Assembly (NCBI RefSeq): GCF_000001735.4
Contig: NC_003070.9
Coordinates: forward strand, 23,979,971-24,043,970
Length of the DNA stretch: 64,000 nt
Direction of reading: 5' to 3'
From: Arabidopsis thaliana
Taxonomy: Eukaryota > Streptophyta > Magnoliopsida > Brassicales > Brassicaceae
Position 1 is the stretch's first letter. Every line of letters begins with the position of its first letter. Position numbers and translations under genes: made by a program. This document shows, piece by piece, positions 21,328-33,320 of this stretch. Below the pieces are notes generated by a model. It was given only the letters and a program-made list of their open reading frames with translations, was not told where the DNA came from and ran no database searches.

Positions 21328-24300
21328 CACACACTCTCTATTCCGTAAAGGAAACAAAAAGGAAAGCCGTGAGAAAGAGTTCAACTTTGGCTACCAAAAC
21401 AAAAAAGTCTCATGCTTTCGTGGTAGTCAATTCATATACACTGTAGAAAGACTCGTGATTTACTAAAAAAGTAGACAAATTTTGAAAAGGCTAACAGAGA
21501 AATGCAGAGTCAAACCCAAAGACCAAAATAGAAAAATCTGAAATTTCGCCACAAAAATGGAGGAATTGTACATAGTTTAATAGTAGACGACCTAACTAAA
21601 TAAATAACGTGGAAGAGATTGCTTACAAGTAAACTATAAACAACGAAATTCGTCTAATAAACAATTGCTCAGACAGAGGATTTTGCTTACCAGTCTCACC
21701 AAACACAATAGTTGATGAATCGAGTCCGTGCGTGATCTTTCTAAAAAAAGCAAAACTTTGTTCTCGGAGAAGGAAGGGTTATTAAAAACCGAACGAACGG
21801 GTATGAAAGTATCTGTCGGTTGGATTGGCACTTCTTTCAATTGAAACCCTTTGGTAGCGTTTAGTTCTTTGAAAGGGTTTAAGAGAGTCGTCACTCGCGA
21901 TTATTATTAGCGAGATTAACGGAAGGGAGGGAGACTCTCTTCTTAATCAATTTTTTTTTATAAAGATGGGATTTTTCTTCGGTGGTACGAAGAAAGGTTC
22001 AAGGAAATAGGGTACAAATACAAACGAACCAAACAAACAAAAATTGCATGTCGTTTTGTTCTCTCTTTCTCTTATCTTTTGATTTTTCCAATTTTCATTT
22101 TTTAATTGTCAACCACTTTCACTGACTAACTTCAATTTATATATATGCACTCTCATTATTCTCTTTTTTTTTTACTCATTTATTTACTTCTTTTTCAAAA
22201 TAAACTTTTGCTTTCTAAACACCTACAAAAAAACTTTTTTCATTGCTTTCTTTGATCAACTCTATTAGAAAAAGCAAAAAAAATACATGTAAGTAAGAAT
22301 TAGTTCAATAACGTCCGAGGATGAATATTTAACAAGATGGTAACAGAAAAGTAAAAAATTGAATTGATGAGAATTAGGTAGGATTATATGGTTACATGGG
22401 TTTTGCTAGTATTTTCGTTATTTTACCACAAATTTCAATATGTTATTAAGAAAAAGCAAATGATGATTATATCATTATCATCCACTACACTTCTTAGTCT
22501 TCTCACACCAAAAGACTTTTAAAAAAGGTCTCATATCCATCTTATCTCTTTTCTTAAACACAATCGAAAAACTAAACTATTACAACACACCAATTTTTTA
22601 GCTAGATATATGTGTATTTTTACGGATATGAATTCAAATAAATATTTTTCGAAATCCAATTATCATAAAATTTGGATATTCCATCCGTATATAACCTTAA
22701 TTATTAAAAAAACTGGTGCATCCATTTTTTCTACTACAAATCCCTATCTTTTAATTAGCTTTAAATAGATATTAATAAGCGTATATGTAGTAGACTAGAC
22801 TCGTCTCTACATTTCCATTTTCGTGTACCAAATATAAATAAAAAAAATTATTCAGCACACGTAACTTTACGTGTTTTTCTAATTGTATTTTGTTGACAAT
22901 AGTTCGTCCATGAAAATAAAAATATTCCAAGCCCTACCACTCACTCACCCAACTAATAAATTAATTCATAAAATGCCGTACGGAGAAAGTATTGTTAAAT
23001 TAGTTGGAGAAAATAAAATCATAGACTAATCGTTGAGGGAAATAAAATGTGCAAAAAATGAAGAATAAAAACAAAAAGGAATTGGTGAGAGGAGTCATAG
23101 AAGAAGAGTCAGTCGTGTGTTCAATCCTCGTGGCCGTGGGTGTTGAGGTTCCTCACTCTCCACATGATATCACGTTTCTCGTGGTGCGGAGAGACAGACG
23201 TGAAAAGAACGTTGTTTGAGCTTTTGCTTTTCTTAAAAGGAGCTAAATAATTGTTGGGCTTTCTAAATTCCAAAAAGTCAGCCACTCGTGAAAACTCTTA
23301 AATGGGCTCTCACTAGGTAGCCTCGTAGCTCAGTTGTGAAGAAACCCAACAAAAAACCTGTGTATACTAATTTATTTCGAGCAAGCGGAGTTATGTTACC
23401 AACTGAATCATTCTAATTTGAGAATTTCTAACCATTTAACCAACCAAGGAGATGAACATGAGCCAAGACCACATGTTAGGATTCCACATTAGCAATTTCA
23501 CAAGTGACATGAAGTAACAACTGATATATACGTAATTCATCTATTTGTCGTCAATTGTGATAATTAAAAACCCATAAAACTTAATACAATATTAAAGTTT
23601 TGATTCACTGATCCAAATAAAATGGTCGAAATATAGTTAAGGGATTTGGTTTGAGATGCACCGAAAATAGTAATCATTTCGAAGATGTTTGTTAAATTCT
23701 ATATTGGACGTTTGAAAACAACTTATAAGGTTAGACTTTTTGTTTGACAAGTTGTTTATGAATTAAGTAAGTTTATTAAATTCAAACTACTTTTTCAAAA
23801 GAAAACAAATTATTGCATTCAAACTAACTCTGAAATTAAGTTTGAAAACCAAAATTTAACAAAAAAATAAGTTTGAAACCCAACAAATTATGCATTAGAG
23901 AATTTTATTATTGATTTCATATGCTAAGGTTGGAAGACTATGCGGTCAAAACCCTACCACTAGGTCTTTATTTCTACCCTATTTGCACTGACCCTACAAC
24001 AGTACCAATTTCATTTTATAGGACGATGAACTGGATGATAACTAACCAATTGTCCAACTGATGTGTGGTCCAATTCTCAACGATGGGTCGCCCTATATTC
24101 TCGGGGGTTGACGTAAATCAGTTCCATATTACACAATCTTACCATTTGAAAATCACCAATACGTAAATCATTTTATTTAAGAACAACAACAAAGACAGAA
24201 GGTTTTGGTTGGACATTTGGGTCAATAAGTCATGCTTTATATTGTAGAATAAGAATAGTAAGTAAATTGCTCATGTTTCTGCGATCCATATTTAACAAAT

Positions 24301-24957
24301 TATTCTAGTCATTTATTTATTTTAAGTTATATCTTTAGGAGTACGAAATTTGTTTACACATTTTAAAAAGGTAATAGTATTTTAGATTTTGAATCATAGA
24401 TATAGAAAATGATACAAAATTTTGTTTTACCTGGATCACCATTTTTAAATGGACGGCCACCATATTAGACATCAAATGCCCATTTATCTAAGAGCCATAT
24501 TGGTTGTCTTGGTCCCAAAAACCTAGATTTCTAAATAATAATGGATTCTATAGATACCAAAGCAAGTGTCCATTTACACTAGCTTGTAGCTTCGCTTAAT
24601 TTAGTTGCTATATATGTCCACATCATTCGCATATGCTATCTGACACATAAAATAAATGTAATTTAGTATATTTAGTTCATATTTGATTAATTTCGGTTAC
24701 AATTTTCATATTGTACTCTATTAAAATTCTAATAATTGATATTTTTTTTGTACAAAGGTTAAATTAATAATTGATATTTTGTAGGTATAAGTGAAGCTTT
24801 TCTTGTTAACATGCGTTTAAGATGGTTAATAGTTTTTTTTGACATGTAAACAATCGATCATATGGATCGTTCTTAAAAGATTTTTATGTTTTTTTTACTT
24901 GAGATGCTTAACACACTTACCATGCATGTGAGATGTGTCATGCATATTAGGTATTTA
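21328..24957. other. Intergenic, leader and promoter of the WD40 gene and beyond
   Basis: The first 600 bp probably holds the 5' leader, perhaps with a leader intron, and the promoter of the minus-strand WD40 gene. The rest is AT-rich with no ORF of gene quality on either strand. A phrase GCCTCGTAGCTCAGTTG at 23321-23337 resembles a tRNA 5' end but has no tRNA around it. Confidence 0.45.
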
Positions 24958-25200
24958 GAGCAAATCCAGTAGTGGTTTCTAAGCAAAATTTCTAACCTAT
25001 AATAATAATAATAAAATAATAAATAATATTATTTAATTAAGATAGTTTTTAAGGAAATGTGAGAGAGTTTCTAATTCAAGAGATTTTGAATACTCTTCTA
25101 CCTATTTTAAGAAACTTTTCAAATTAAATAATATTATTTCTTATTTTATTATTACTTTAGTAGATTAGAAACTATGGTTAGAAACCACCATTGGACATGC
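24958..25200. mobile_element. Foldback MITE, Harbinger-like target site
   Basis: The 243-bp segment is flanked by TTA on both sides (24955-24957 and 25201-25203). Its left end GCAAATCCAGTAGTGGTTTCT pairs with the complement of its right end (GCATGTCCAATGGTGGTTTCT, read on the minus strand). Pairing continues inward through TTTCTAA, the AATAATATTATTTAATT blocks and GTTTCT, so nearly the whole element is an imperfect palindrome. It has no coding capacity. A TTA duplication and this type of end fit PIF/Harbinger MITEs; the family label is inference. Confidence 0.72.
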
Positions 25201-27317
25201 TTAGGTTAAACTTGAATTTCAATCATTTTCCGGATCTGTAAAGAATATGATATTACTACTCTTAAACAATTATCAAGGGTATTAAATTGGAATTTTATTA
25301 TCAATCGAATTCGTGGAATATTTGTCACGTTTAATCAAAAAGTCACTTATGTAAAGCGTTTGCATGGTAACTGTCGCATTTTAAGCAAATTAAAACACTA
25401 TTGATGCATATGGAGGATATAAAGTCATTGATTAATTATGTGTTTTTTTTTTTTGGTATCAAGATTAATTATGTGTTATACTAATGATATCTAACATGTA
25501 TTCAAGGAAGAATTGTGGATACAGAAAACTGAAGTATATAATTTGCGTGGGGGAATTTATATTGGGCACACTTGAACAGCATTTGTGAAAATTCTTGACG
25601 TTAAAGGAAAATGAAAAATGTGTGTGTTCGTTTACATAAATACAAAAAATAAAGGTGCTCTATATCCTAATACAAAACCTAGGGGGTAGAAGCTGAGGTG
25701 GATCGCAATAGAAGAAGATGGTCGGCTCTCACTCTCGAGATCGGACGGCTGAGAAGAGAAGAGAAGAGAAGAGAAGGAGAGGATGCGTTTCTTACGGGGA
25801 GAGAGAAATAAGGCCAAACAGGTAGAGCCCACAAGATGACTAATCTCCACCGTCCAACTCAAAAACAACATCAACAACAACACATCACACCAAATATTAT
25901 TCGGTTTCTCTCTTCAGGTCCGACTCAATACTGTCATACACCACATCCACTACTCTACTACTACAGACTTTTTGGTGCTCTTCCCCCTGTGGAGTCCAAA
26001 TCCTTTGACACGTGTCGTTTTCTCAAGAGATTCACTGTCCCACTCTCTGCGTGATTCCCCCCCACATCTGACGGCTGCAGTTCGCCGCCGGTCTACTCAT
26101 CCGTCAAACGCCGGTTACTGCTCAGACTTTGGTTTGATCAAAATAAATAAAAAAAGATCAACGGCTGGAAGAGGAAGTAGAGGTTGAATCTGGACCCTTA
26201 GATTTATATATACTAAAAAAAGGTATTTGGGTCTTCATGTCAGTAGAGGCGTTTCTCTTGCTTGTTTAACACAACACTCCCCCACTCTTCACATTTCTTC
26301 TATTTTCTTCTAATTTCTACATCTCATCACATGTAGCACACAAAGTCACAAACACTTGTACTGGAAATGATTGAAAGAGAAATATGTCTTATATTTGCGG
26401 ATATATAAATGTGCTTTCACTTCAATATCATTTAAAAAAAAAAAAAACTCTAATTTTCTCTGCTAATTGTTACGTTTGTAAATATATTTTTTAATAGAAA
26501 ATAACTATGAAAAATCCGAGTGCAACTATAGATTGTAGATAAAAGGGACAAAAGTTGAAAGGAAGTGGAAGCAGCAAAAGATGTTTCAATGGATAGGGGA
26601 GTCATGACGTGACTAATACACTTCTTTTTATAAAATGTACTATACATTAGTACTAAATACAGTATTGTACAAATATTCCCGTAAAAACAGTTTTAATTTT
26701 TAATCAAAAACAACTATCAAATATGGATAAATTAGCGTCCATAGTTAAACAAAAAATGCTACCCTAGCTAAAATCTCCATTTCTTAGAAAAGAAAAAAAA
26801 TTCTATAATATATAATACCTCAAATGAAAAATGACACATTGTACACGTTCATCAAATGGGAATAGTATTAGTACTAGTAACCTAAAGATTTGGTAAGAAT
26901 TAAGAACAAACAAAAACTAGAGAAGAGAGAGATATGTAAGAAGAAACACATGAATAATGGGACAATTTTATTATTAGAATTAAGAGATAAATGAAAAAGA
27001 TTCGTGGGACGGCGGGCGCATAGTTCAGAGTGTGTCAGAGTCAGACCAAACCCTTTCTCTTATCTCTCTCTCTTACGAAGAATCCATCAAAAATCCCACA
27101 TACACACAATATACGTGTATCTATATATTCCTTCAAATAAAAGTGACAGTTTTTTAAGAAATATAATTAAATTGTTTAAATTCTCTTTTTTCGTCTTCTT
27201 CTTGCTTTTTCAAAAACCAGCTTTACCTTTCCACACACACTTCTTCGTTTCTCTCTCTCTCTTTCTCCTTAGCTTCCTCTTCAAGTTTTTTTTGATCAGC
27301 TGCAAATTTCCATAGCC
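25201..27317. other. Intergenic, promoter side of DOF1.8
   Basis: A purine run (GAGAA units near 25752-25780), then pyrimidine-rich sequence; ORFs at 25836-26187 and 27004-27315 are low-complexity or lack an ATG. The leader of DOF1.8 probably lies in the CT-rich stretch 27040-27317. No other gene is seen. Confidence 0.45.
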
Positions 27318-28490
27318 ATGGACACTGCTAAATGGCCTCAGGTATACTTATCTTCACTACTTTCCTCCTTCATCAAAAAAAGATTCTGGTTTTGTATTAA
27401 AAAGTTTCCATTGTATGCTTTGTGTTTGTTCTTGCCAAAATAAAAAATAAAAAAGGAGTTTGTTGTGAAGCCAATGAACGAGATCGTGACAAACACATGC
27501 CTAAAACAACAGTCGAATCCTCCTTCTCCTGCTACTCCTGTGGAAAGGAAGGCAAGACCGGAGAAAGACCAGGCTTTGAACTGTCCAAGATGCAACTCCT
27601 TAAACACCAAGTTCTGTTACTACAACAACTACAGCCTGACGCAGCCCAGGTACTTTTGTAAAGACTGCAGGAGGTATTGGACCGCAGGTGGTTCCCTCAG
27701 GAACATCCCCGTCGGTGGCGGCGTCCGCAAGAACAAGAGATCTTCTTCCAATTCCTCTTCCTCTTCACCCTCTTCGTCTTCTTCTTCAAAGAAACCTCTT
27801 TTTGCCAACAACAACACGCCTACGCCTCCTCTTCCTCATCTTAACCCTAAGATTGGTGAAGCAGCCGCTACTAAAGTTCAAGACTTGACGTTTTCTCAAG
27901 GGTTTGGGAACGCCCACGAGGTTAAAGATCTCAACTTGGCGTTTTCTCAAGGGTTTGGGATCGGTCACAATCATCACAGTAGTATCCCAGAGTTTCTGCA
28001 AGTAGTACCCAGCAGCAGTATGAAGAACAACCCACTGGTCTCAACTTCCTCGTCTTTGGAGCTTTTAGGGATCTCTAGTTCCTCTGCTTCCTCTAACTCA
28101 CGCCCTGCTTTCATGTCTTATCCAAATGTTCATGATTCATCGGTCTACACAGCATCCGGGTTTGGTCTGAGTTACCCACAGTTTCAAGAGTTCATGAGAC
28201 CAGCTTTGGGATTCTCTCTTGATGGTGGGGATCCTCTACGTCAAGAAGAGGGGTCCAGTGGCACTAATAATGGAAGGCCGTTGCTGCCATTTGAGAGCCT
28301 CCTCAAACTTCCAGTTTCATCATCAAGCACCAATAGTGGTGGGAATGGCAATCTGAAAGAGAATAATGATGAGCATAGTGATCATGAACATGAGAAAGAA
28401 GAAGGAGAAGCTGACCAATCTGTTGGGTTTTGGAGTGGCATGTTAAGTGCTGGTGCTTCTGCTGCTGCATCTGGTGGTTCATGGCAATAA
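27318..28490 (+). CDS. DOF1.8: Dof zinc-finger transcription factor
   Basis: Two exons, 27318-27341 (encoding only MDTAKWPQ) and 27456-28490, give 352 aa. The tiny first exon with this sequence is typical of one Dof subfamily. The C2C2 finger lies at about residues 50-80: [16 protein letters not shown] then [17 protein letters not shown], with spacing C-X2-C-X21-C-X2-C, followed by the basic GGxxRNxPVGGG linker and a KNKRSSS segment. A Ser run follows, then a short duplicated phrase (FSQGFG, twice). The C-terminus is rich in Ser, Gly and Asn. Dof proteins bind AAAG cores in the nucleus. The long AT-rich flanks are usual for regulatory genes. The symbol follows from locus order (At1g64620). 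Confidence 0.95.
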
Positions 28491-30352
28491 TTTTAGTCAT
28501 GGACCCCATCCCATGAGAGTTTTTAGAAGAAATGATTACATTTTTCACCCATGTTTTAAAAAGATGAGAGGGTTAACTATATAATCTGGGTGCTTACTAT
28601 TTTAGTCCTTTTCCTTTGGTTTCCTTCTCCTTTTCTAAAAATTATTATTAACTTTGTTGGGTTGGGGATGGATACTGTATGTATTTAGACTCTCTTTTAA
28701 ATCAATCTCAGTTGTTAGTTACCTAACTTTATGACATCTTTCCATTAATCTTGATATATTTATGGTGTATATATTAGTGTCACAAACGAAACAATTTTAG
28801 TTAGTGTAAAGGCCGGTGTACCAAATTCAGAGGTGTAGAGAGAAATGGTCATTGTCCTCTTTGAGACATAAAGCCTGTCATCTCAATATGCTAGTGTATA
28901 CTTTCGCTAAACCCGAAACCCATTTAATTCCGATATTAATCACATGTGTACACTTTATTTATACTTACAAAAATTCTACTAAAACCCTTGTAGTGAAGAA
29001 TATCAAGAGAAAAGACTCTCGTTATGAAATCGTTTTGGTTCTTTGTTTGTTTAGGAACACTTGAAAGGGGAAAGGATGATTGAGTCGAAGCGGGTTTGAA
29101 GAGAAAGAGAGACCACAAAACACAGTCAGTTTCTTAAGGCACTTTTTCATTCAAATGCAAAAGTATAAAATAAAATTTTACTCATAGAAAAATGGACCTA
29201 CCCCCAACATTCCTCTTGGACTTCGTACCATCATCATTGCTCCAACAACTCTCTCGCACAGAAGATCAATACTACAACACATGTTTGTTGGGTGTTAAGC
29301 ATATGAAGAGAGAGAGAGAGGGTTATGATGGTAAAGTGGCAGATGATGAGTTTGGTTTAGTTAAAGAATTCAGCTTATAACCATTTTATCTTAGGTGTTA
29401 TAAAAAGAGAGAGATATGAACATGTGAACTAATAGTGGACAATTTAAAGCCCGTTTTGTTTGTAGTCGCATTCCAAAAGTCATCGTTACCTTTTGAGTCT
29501 CTGTGGGCAAATGGCAATCTAGCTCGTAGATTTAGTTGCTGTTGCAATTGACTCTCCAACAACACTTCTCATTTGATTCATACCTTTTGTTTTCACATTT
29601 ATATAATTCACAACTAACCAACTAGGACAAATTTATTAATTCCGAACCAGAACAGTGTCAAATGTAATCAACAATACTAGTCAGTTTGGAATTCACTTTG
29701 TTTGCTCGATTATTAACAACAATATAGATTCATTTTCAATTGGATATTTACAAGTACAAAAATTCTGCTGACATAAAAGAAAAGACCGATTGGAGTGCTG
29801 TTTTGTTTAGTCAAGGAAAAAGAGTCACATCAAACATGGCACACTTGGTCAGCAATGACACCACACACAACAAATCATCCTTCTTTTTCGTTTTCTGTCT
29901 TTTCACATAACAACAGTAAGTAACAATCCAAAACTGACAATGTCGACTGTATATATATTATATTATAGGATTTAGAAAGAAAAAAACCTTAACCTCGGGT
30001 TTAAACTTAAGAAGATGATCTGTTTTTTGGGCAAAAGAAGATAACAAAACTGGCTTGTGTTCTTTTAGCCAACTTGTGATATTGACCATTTCAAGAAGAG
30101 CAGTTTAGACATATACCAAATCTCATTAGCGTAATTTCATTGTTCTGCATTGATTCCAAAGATACGAACCTTGTGCATGTGCGGGAACTTTGCAAATTGC
30201 AACCACCATATAAATACAGCGAGCGTGTTGAGAAACATCATCGGATGTTGATAGTACATCGTATGAGATGCTATCAAGTACCTAGTACATGCAAAGTCAG
30301 AACATTTCATTCATAAGATTCTCACTTCTCACCAAGAATATATCCAAACTTA

Positions 30353-30354
<2 letters not shown>

Positions 30355-30407
<53 letters not shown>
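30355..30407. repeat. (TA)n microsatellite
   Basis: Uninterrupted alternating TA over 53 bases. Such tracts vary in length between individuals. Confidence 0.95.
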
Positions 30408-30410
<3 letters not shown>

Positions 30411-30432
30411 CCCACTACACAACAGAAAACGA

Positions 30433-30560
30433 CTAAGATTTCATATTCATTACAACAACTAAGAGCTTTCTAGTAGTCTTTCTATACTTGTCTGAAGAAT
30501 TCATATACGGAATATACTAGTCTTTCTAAGATTTCATATTCATTACAACAACTAAGAGCT
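30433..30560 (+). repeat. 35-bp exact direct repeat, two copies
   Basis: Copies at 30433-30467 and 30526-30560 share CTAAGATTTCATATTCATTA and the following ACAACAACTAAGAGCT without mismatch. The 58-bp spacer contains further AGTCTTTCTA words. Confidence 0.9.
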
Positions 30561-33286
30561 AAACCCAAGCAGAGAACTGCCAAACAGATATAACATGCAT
30601 AAAGTTTTTCAATGATACACAACTACTGTATAGAATGTATAGGGGTTATATGAATTTCTTCAAAAAGGAATGAGAAACACAACTGACTCTAAACTCTCTC
30701 TACCAAGAACCAAGGAACATGCAAATTTCAATCTCAAAAAAGAGACAAAATGGGAATAAGAGAAGGACATTGCTTCTTTGAACATTAGAAATACATAAGG
30801 CTTATGCAAATGGTAGTCACATAATGTTTCAGATCAGCAAATTGAAGAGGGACACATAATACACAAACAGTATAAATAAGCAAAATGGCAATAATCAATT
30901 CTCCTCCCTCTGTTTCCTTCTCTCATCATGATACTCATAATAATCAATTCTCCTTCGTTTCTGTCTCTCTCTATTCAAAGAAGGATTATAATTATAGACG
31001 TATATCGAATCTTCTTCTATCTGGGCTAGAGCCCGATTGGGCTCATAAAAGCCCATCATCATTCTATCTTACCAAGCCCAGAAGAAACAAACTGTGAGCT
31101 CTCGCCCCGCCGTTTGAGATTTAAAAAGGTAGCATAGTGAGTGAGTGAGTGACACTGTTTAAGTAGTACTAATTTAAAAGGCACAAAAAAAAAGGACAAG
31201 TGAGAATCTGACAGGTGATGGGTGTGTTTTGCTTCCTTCTTACCCGACCACCCAAAGCCCTCATAATCAACATGTGTCATCATCACCAGCTGCCTATCCA
31301 TTCATCTTCCTCCACGTGTCTTGTCTTGCTGACGCATCAAGAATCTTTCCTCCTCGAGTCCTCGTCCCTCGTGAAAACAGGCAGGTCCCGCGCTTTTTCT
31401 GGGCACACAAACCCTATATTTCTTCTTCTTCTTGATTAAAGAATTTCAAAATGACCATACCTCCACATGTTTAGAGCAGGATAACTAATCCAAAAAGATT
31501 ATACACTCAATTGTAACAATTTTTGTTGAAAAATATTACCAAGACAGAGTCACAGAGAGTGAGGATTTTGAATTTTGGAACAACAAATTAAGCGTCAGTA
31601 ACAAAAGATGATGTATGGAATTCGATTACTTAAGTTTTGTGGGGCTATAAAAGACAAATTAATAAATAAAAAAACAAATGGGGTTACGCTGAAGAGTACT
31701 ACGAAGAGAGACATTCCCTGACAAAACGGTGTTATGCCCAAAACGAGGAAATAATTGTATGTGTGGCAGTGGACCGTAACACTAGTTCTGGCTCCACCTT
31801 GGAGTTTGCGAATTTGGATGATTGGTTTTATTCTCTTTTTTTACATTTTCAATTCATAATACAAATATTACTACGATATGATTAGTTTGCTAATCCTGCA
31901 TGCTGTCCACACAAGAATACTTACTACAGCTAAAAAGGTCTTATCTCTTATCACTTATTGATTTTTTTTTTTTTTTTTTTTTTTTGCAGTATCAGTATTA
32001 ATTCTTTCAATTAAATTTGAGTTTATATCTCTTAAATTAAATATAGCATTCGAGATATACATATACTACCATCCCTCTAGTATCTATATATAATCTCCTT
32101 AGCTTTTCTGATATATTATCCATTAATATATTTTTATCAAACAAAAAAAAAATTGTACAAATAGTCAAGTAACACACATAGGTTTTTTAGACTGGTCTTA
32201 ACTTCTATGAAATTTGCTTCTCGTACGGATTCCATATAGTTAAATAAATAATATATTCTTTCCATTCCACACTATTAAAACATTTGAAGGTTTTATTTTC
32301 ATTCACACATTTTAATTTAGTTTGATGTTTTGTGATTGTATTATATTATAATAATGTATTGTCTTTTTTATTGGTTGTATTGTTTTGAGTTTTTTTTCTT
32401 TTTATTTTAATATTTGAAATACTATTTATTATAAATTATGAGAATTGTTACATAAACGATTCTACAACAATCAATTCGTTCCAATCTTTATTAGACCTAT
32501 CATCGACACTTTCTTTTTCTATGTTTTTGATGAAGGCAATAACTTTTTTTTTTTTGAACAAAAGTGAAAGCAATAGCTATGTGATCAATCGTATGATTTA
32601 TTGACTTTTTTGGTGAGTCAAAATCATTACGAAGAAACTATTGCGTGTCATATATATGCTTGGGGTCTATATATTGAGAATAAATAAAGCACAATGTACA
32701 TCTTCGAGAGAATCCCATGCATAAATTTAAACACAAATGTTGTCCCCAAAAAAAAAATGTTTTTTAAAAACAAATAAGATATCATTTTTGATCGATCCAT
32801 TACTAACATCTTTACATTCATAAATAACTTGGGCTAACCATTTTTCAATAACCATTCTTTCATCGTCCGCTATTTGGTCTTAGATACTAGCTAATTAGTG
32901 TCTATATATATAGATAGTTAATTATTCTGTGAAGTTAAATAATTATTAAAATCACATGCCTTGTTAAACTCGTTCTAACATTTTTTCCACTTTCATTTAA
33001 TTTGTCTATTTATTAACTTCTCACATATTACATACCAAAATTTTAAGAGATAGATTTCTGTAATTTGTTTTAACATATTCGGACATAAATAGATAGACAA
33101 ATGAAAATGGAAAAAAGTCAACGTTATGATACTTATTACATGTGGATGGATGTGTCTCAACGCCATCAACTGTCTGATATGTATAATATACATGTACTTA
33201 ATGACAACGATCTATGAGCCTTGAGTATATCTGGGTTGTAGTTATATACGTAACTTAATTAATGACATTGCATACATATACAAAGT

Positions 33287-33287
<1 letters not shown>

Positions 33288-33320
<33 letters not shown>
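33288..33320. repeat. Compound (TA)n(TG)n microsatellite
   Basis: About 13 bases of TA are followed by ten TG units. Confidence 0.9.

Noticed and set aside
23321..23337. tRNA-like 5' phrase GCCTCGTAGCTCAGTTG
   Set aside because: No anticodon arm, T arm (GGTTCGAATCC-type) or closing acceptor stem follows.
25836..26187. Two overlapping plus-strand ORFs of about 70 codons
   Set aside because: His/Gln- and Ser-rich low-complexity translation of promoter-like sequence, with no recognisable motif.
27004..27315. 103-codon ORF just before DOF1.8
   Set aside because: It starts with GTG, is dominated by Phe, Leu and Ser from CT-rich leader, and is not in frame with a second exon.
29192..29380. 62-aa ORF downstream of DOF1.8
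   Set aside because: It has an ATG, but there is no promoter signal, domain or homology I recognise.
30885..31097. 70-aa ORF with good start context
   Set aside because: Ser/Asn-rich with a repeated CAATAATCAATTCTCCT phrase inside; no sign of selection visible from one genome.
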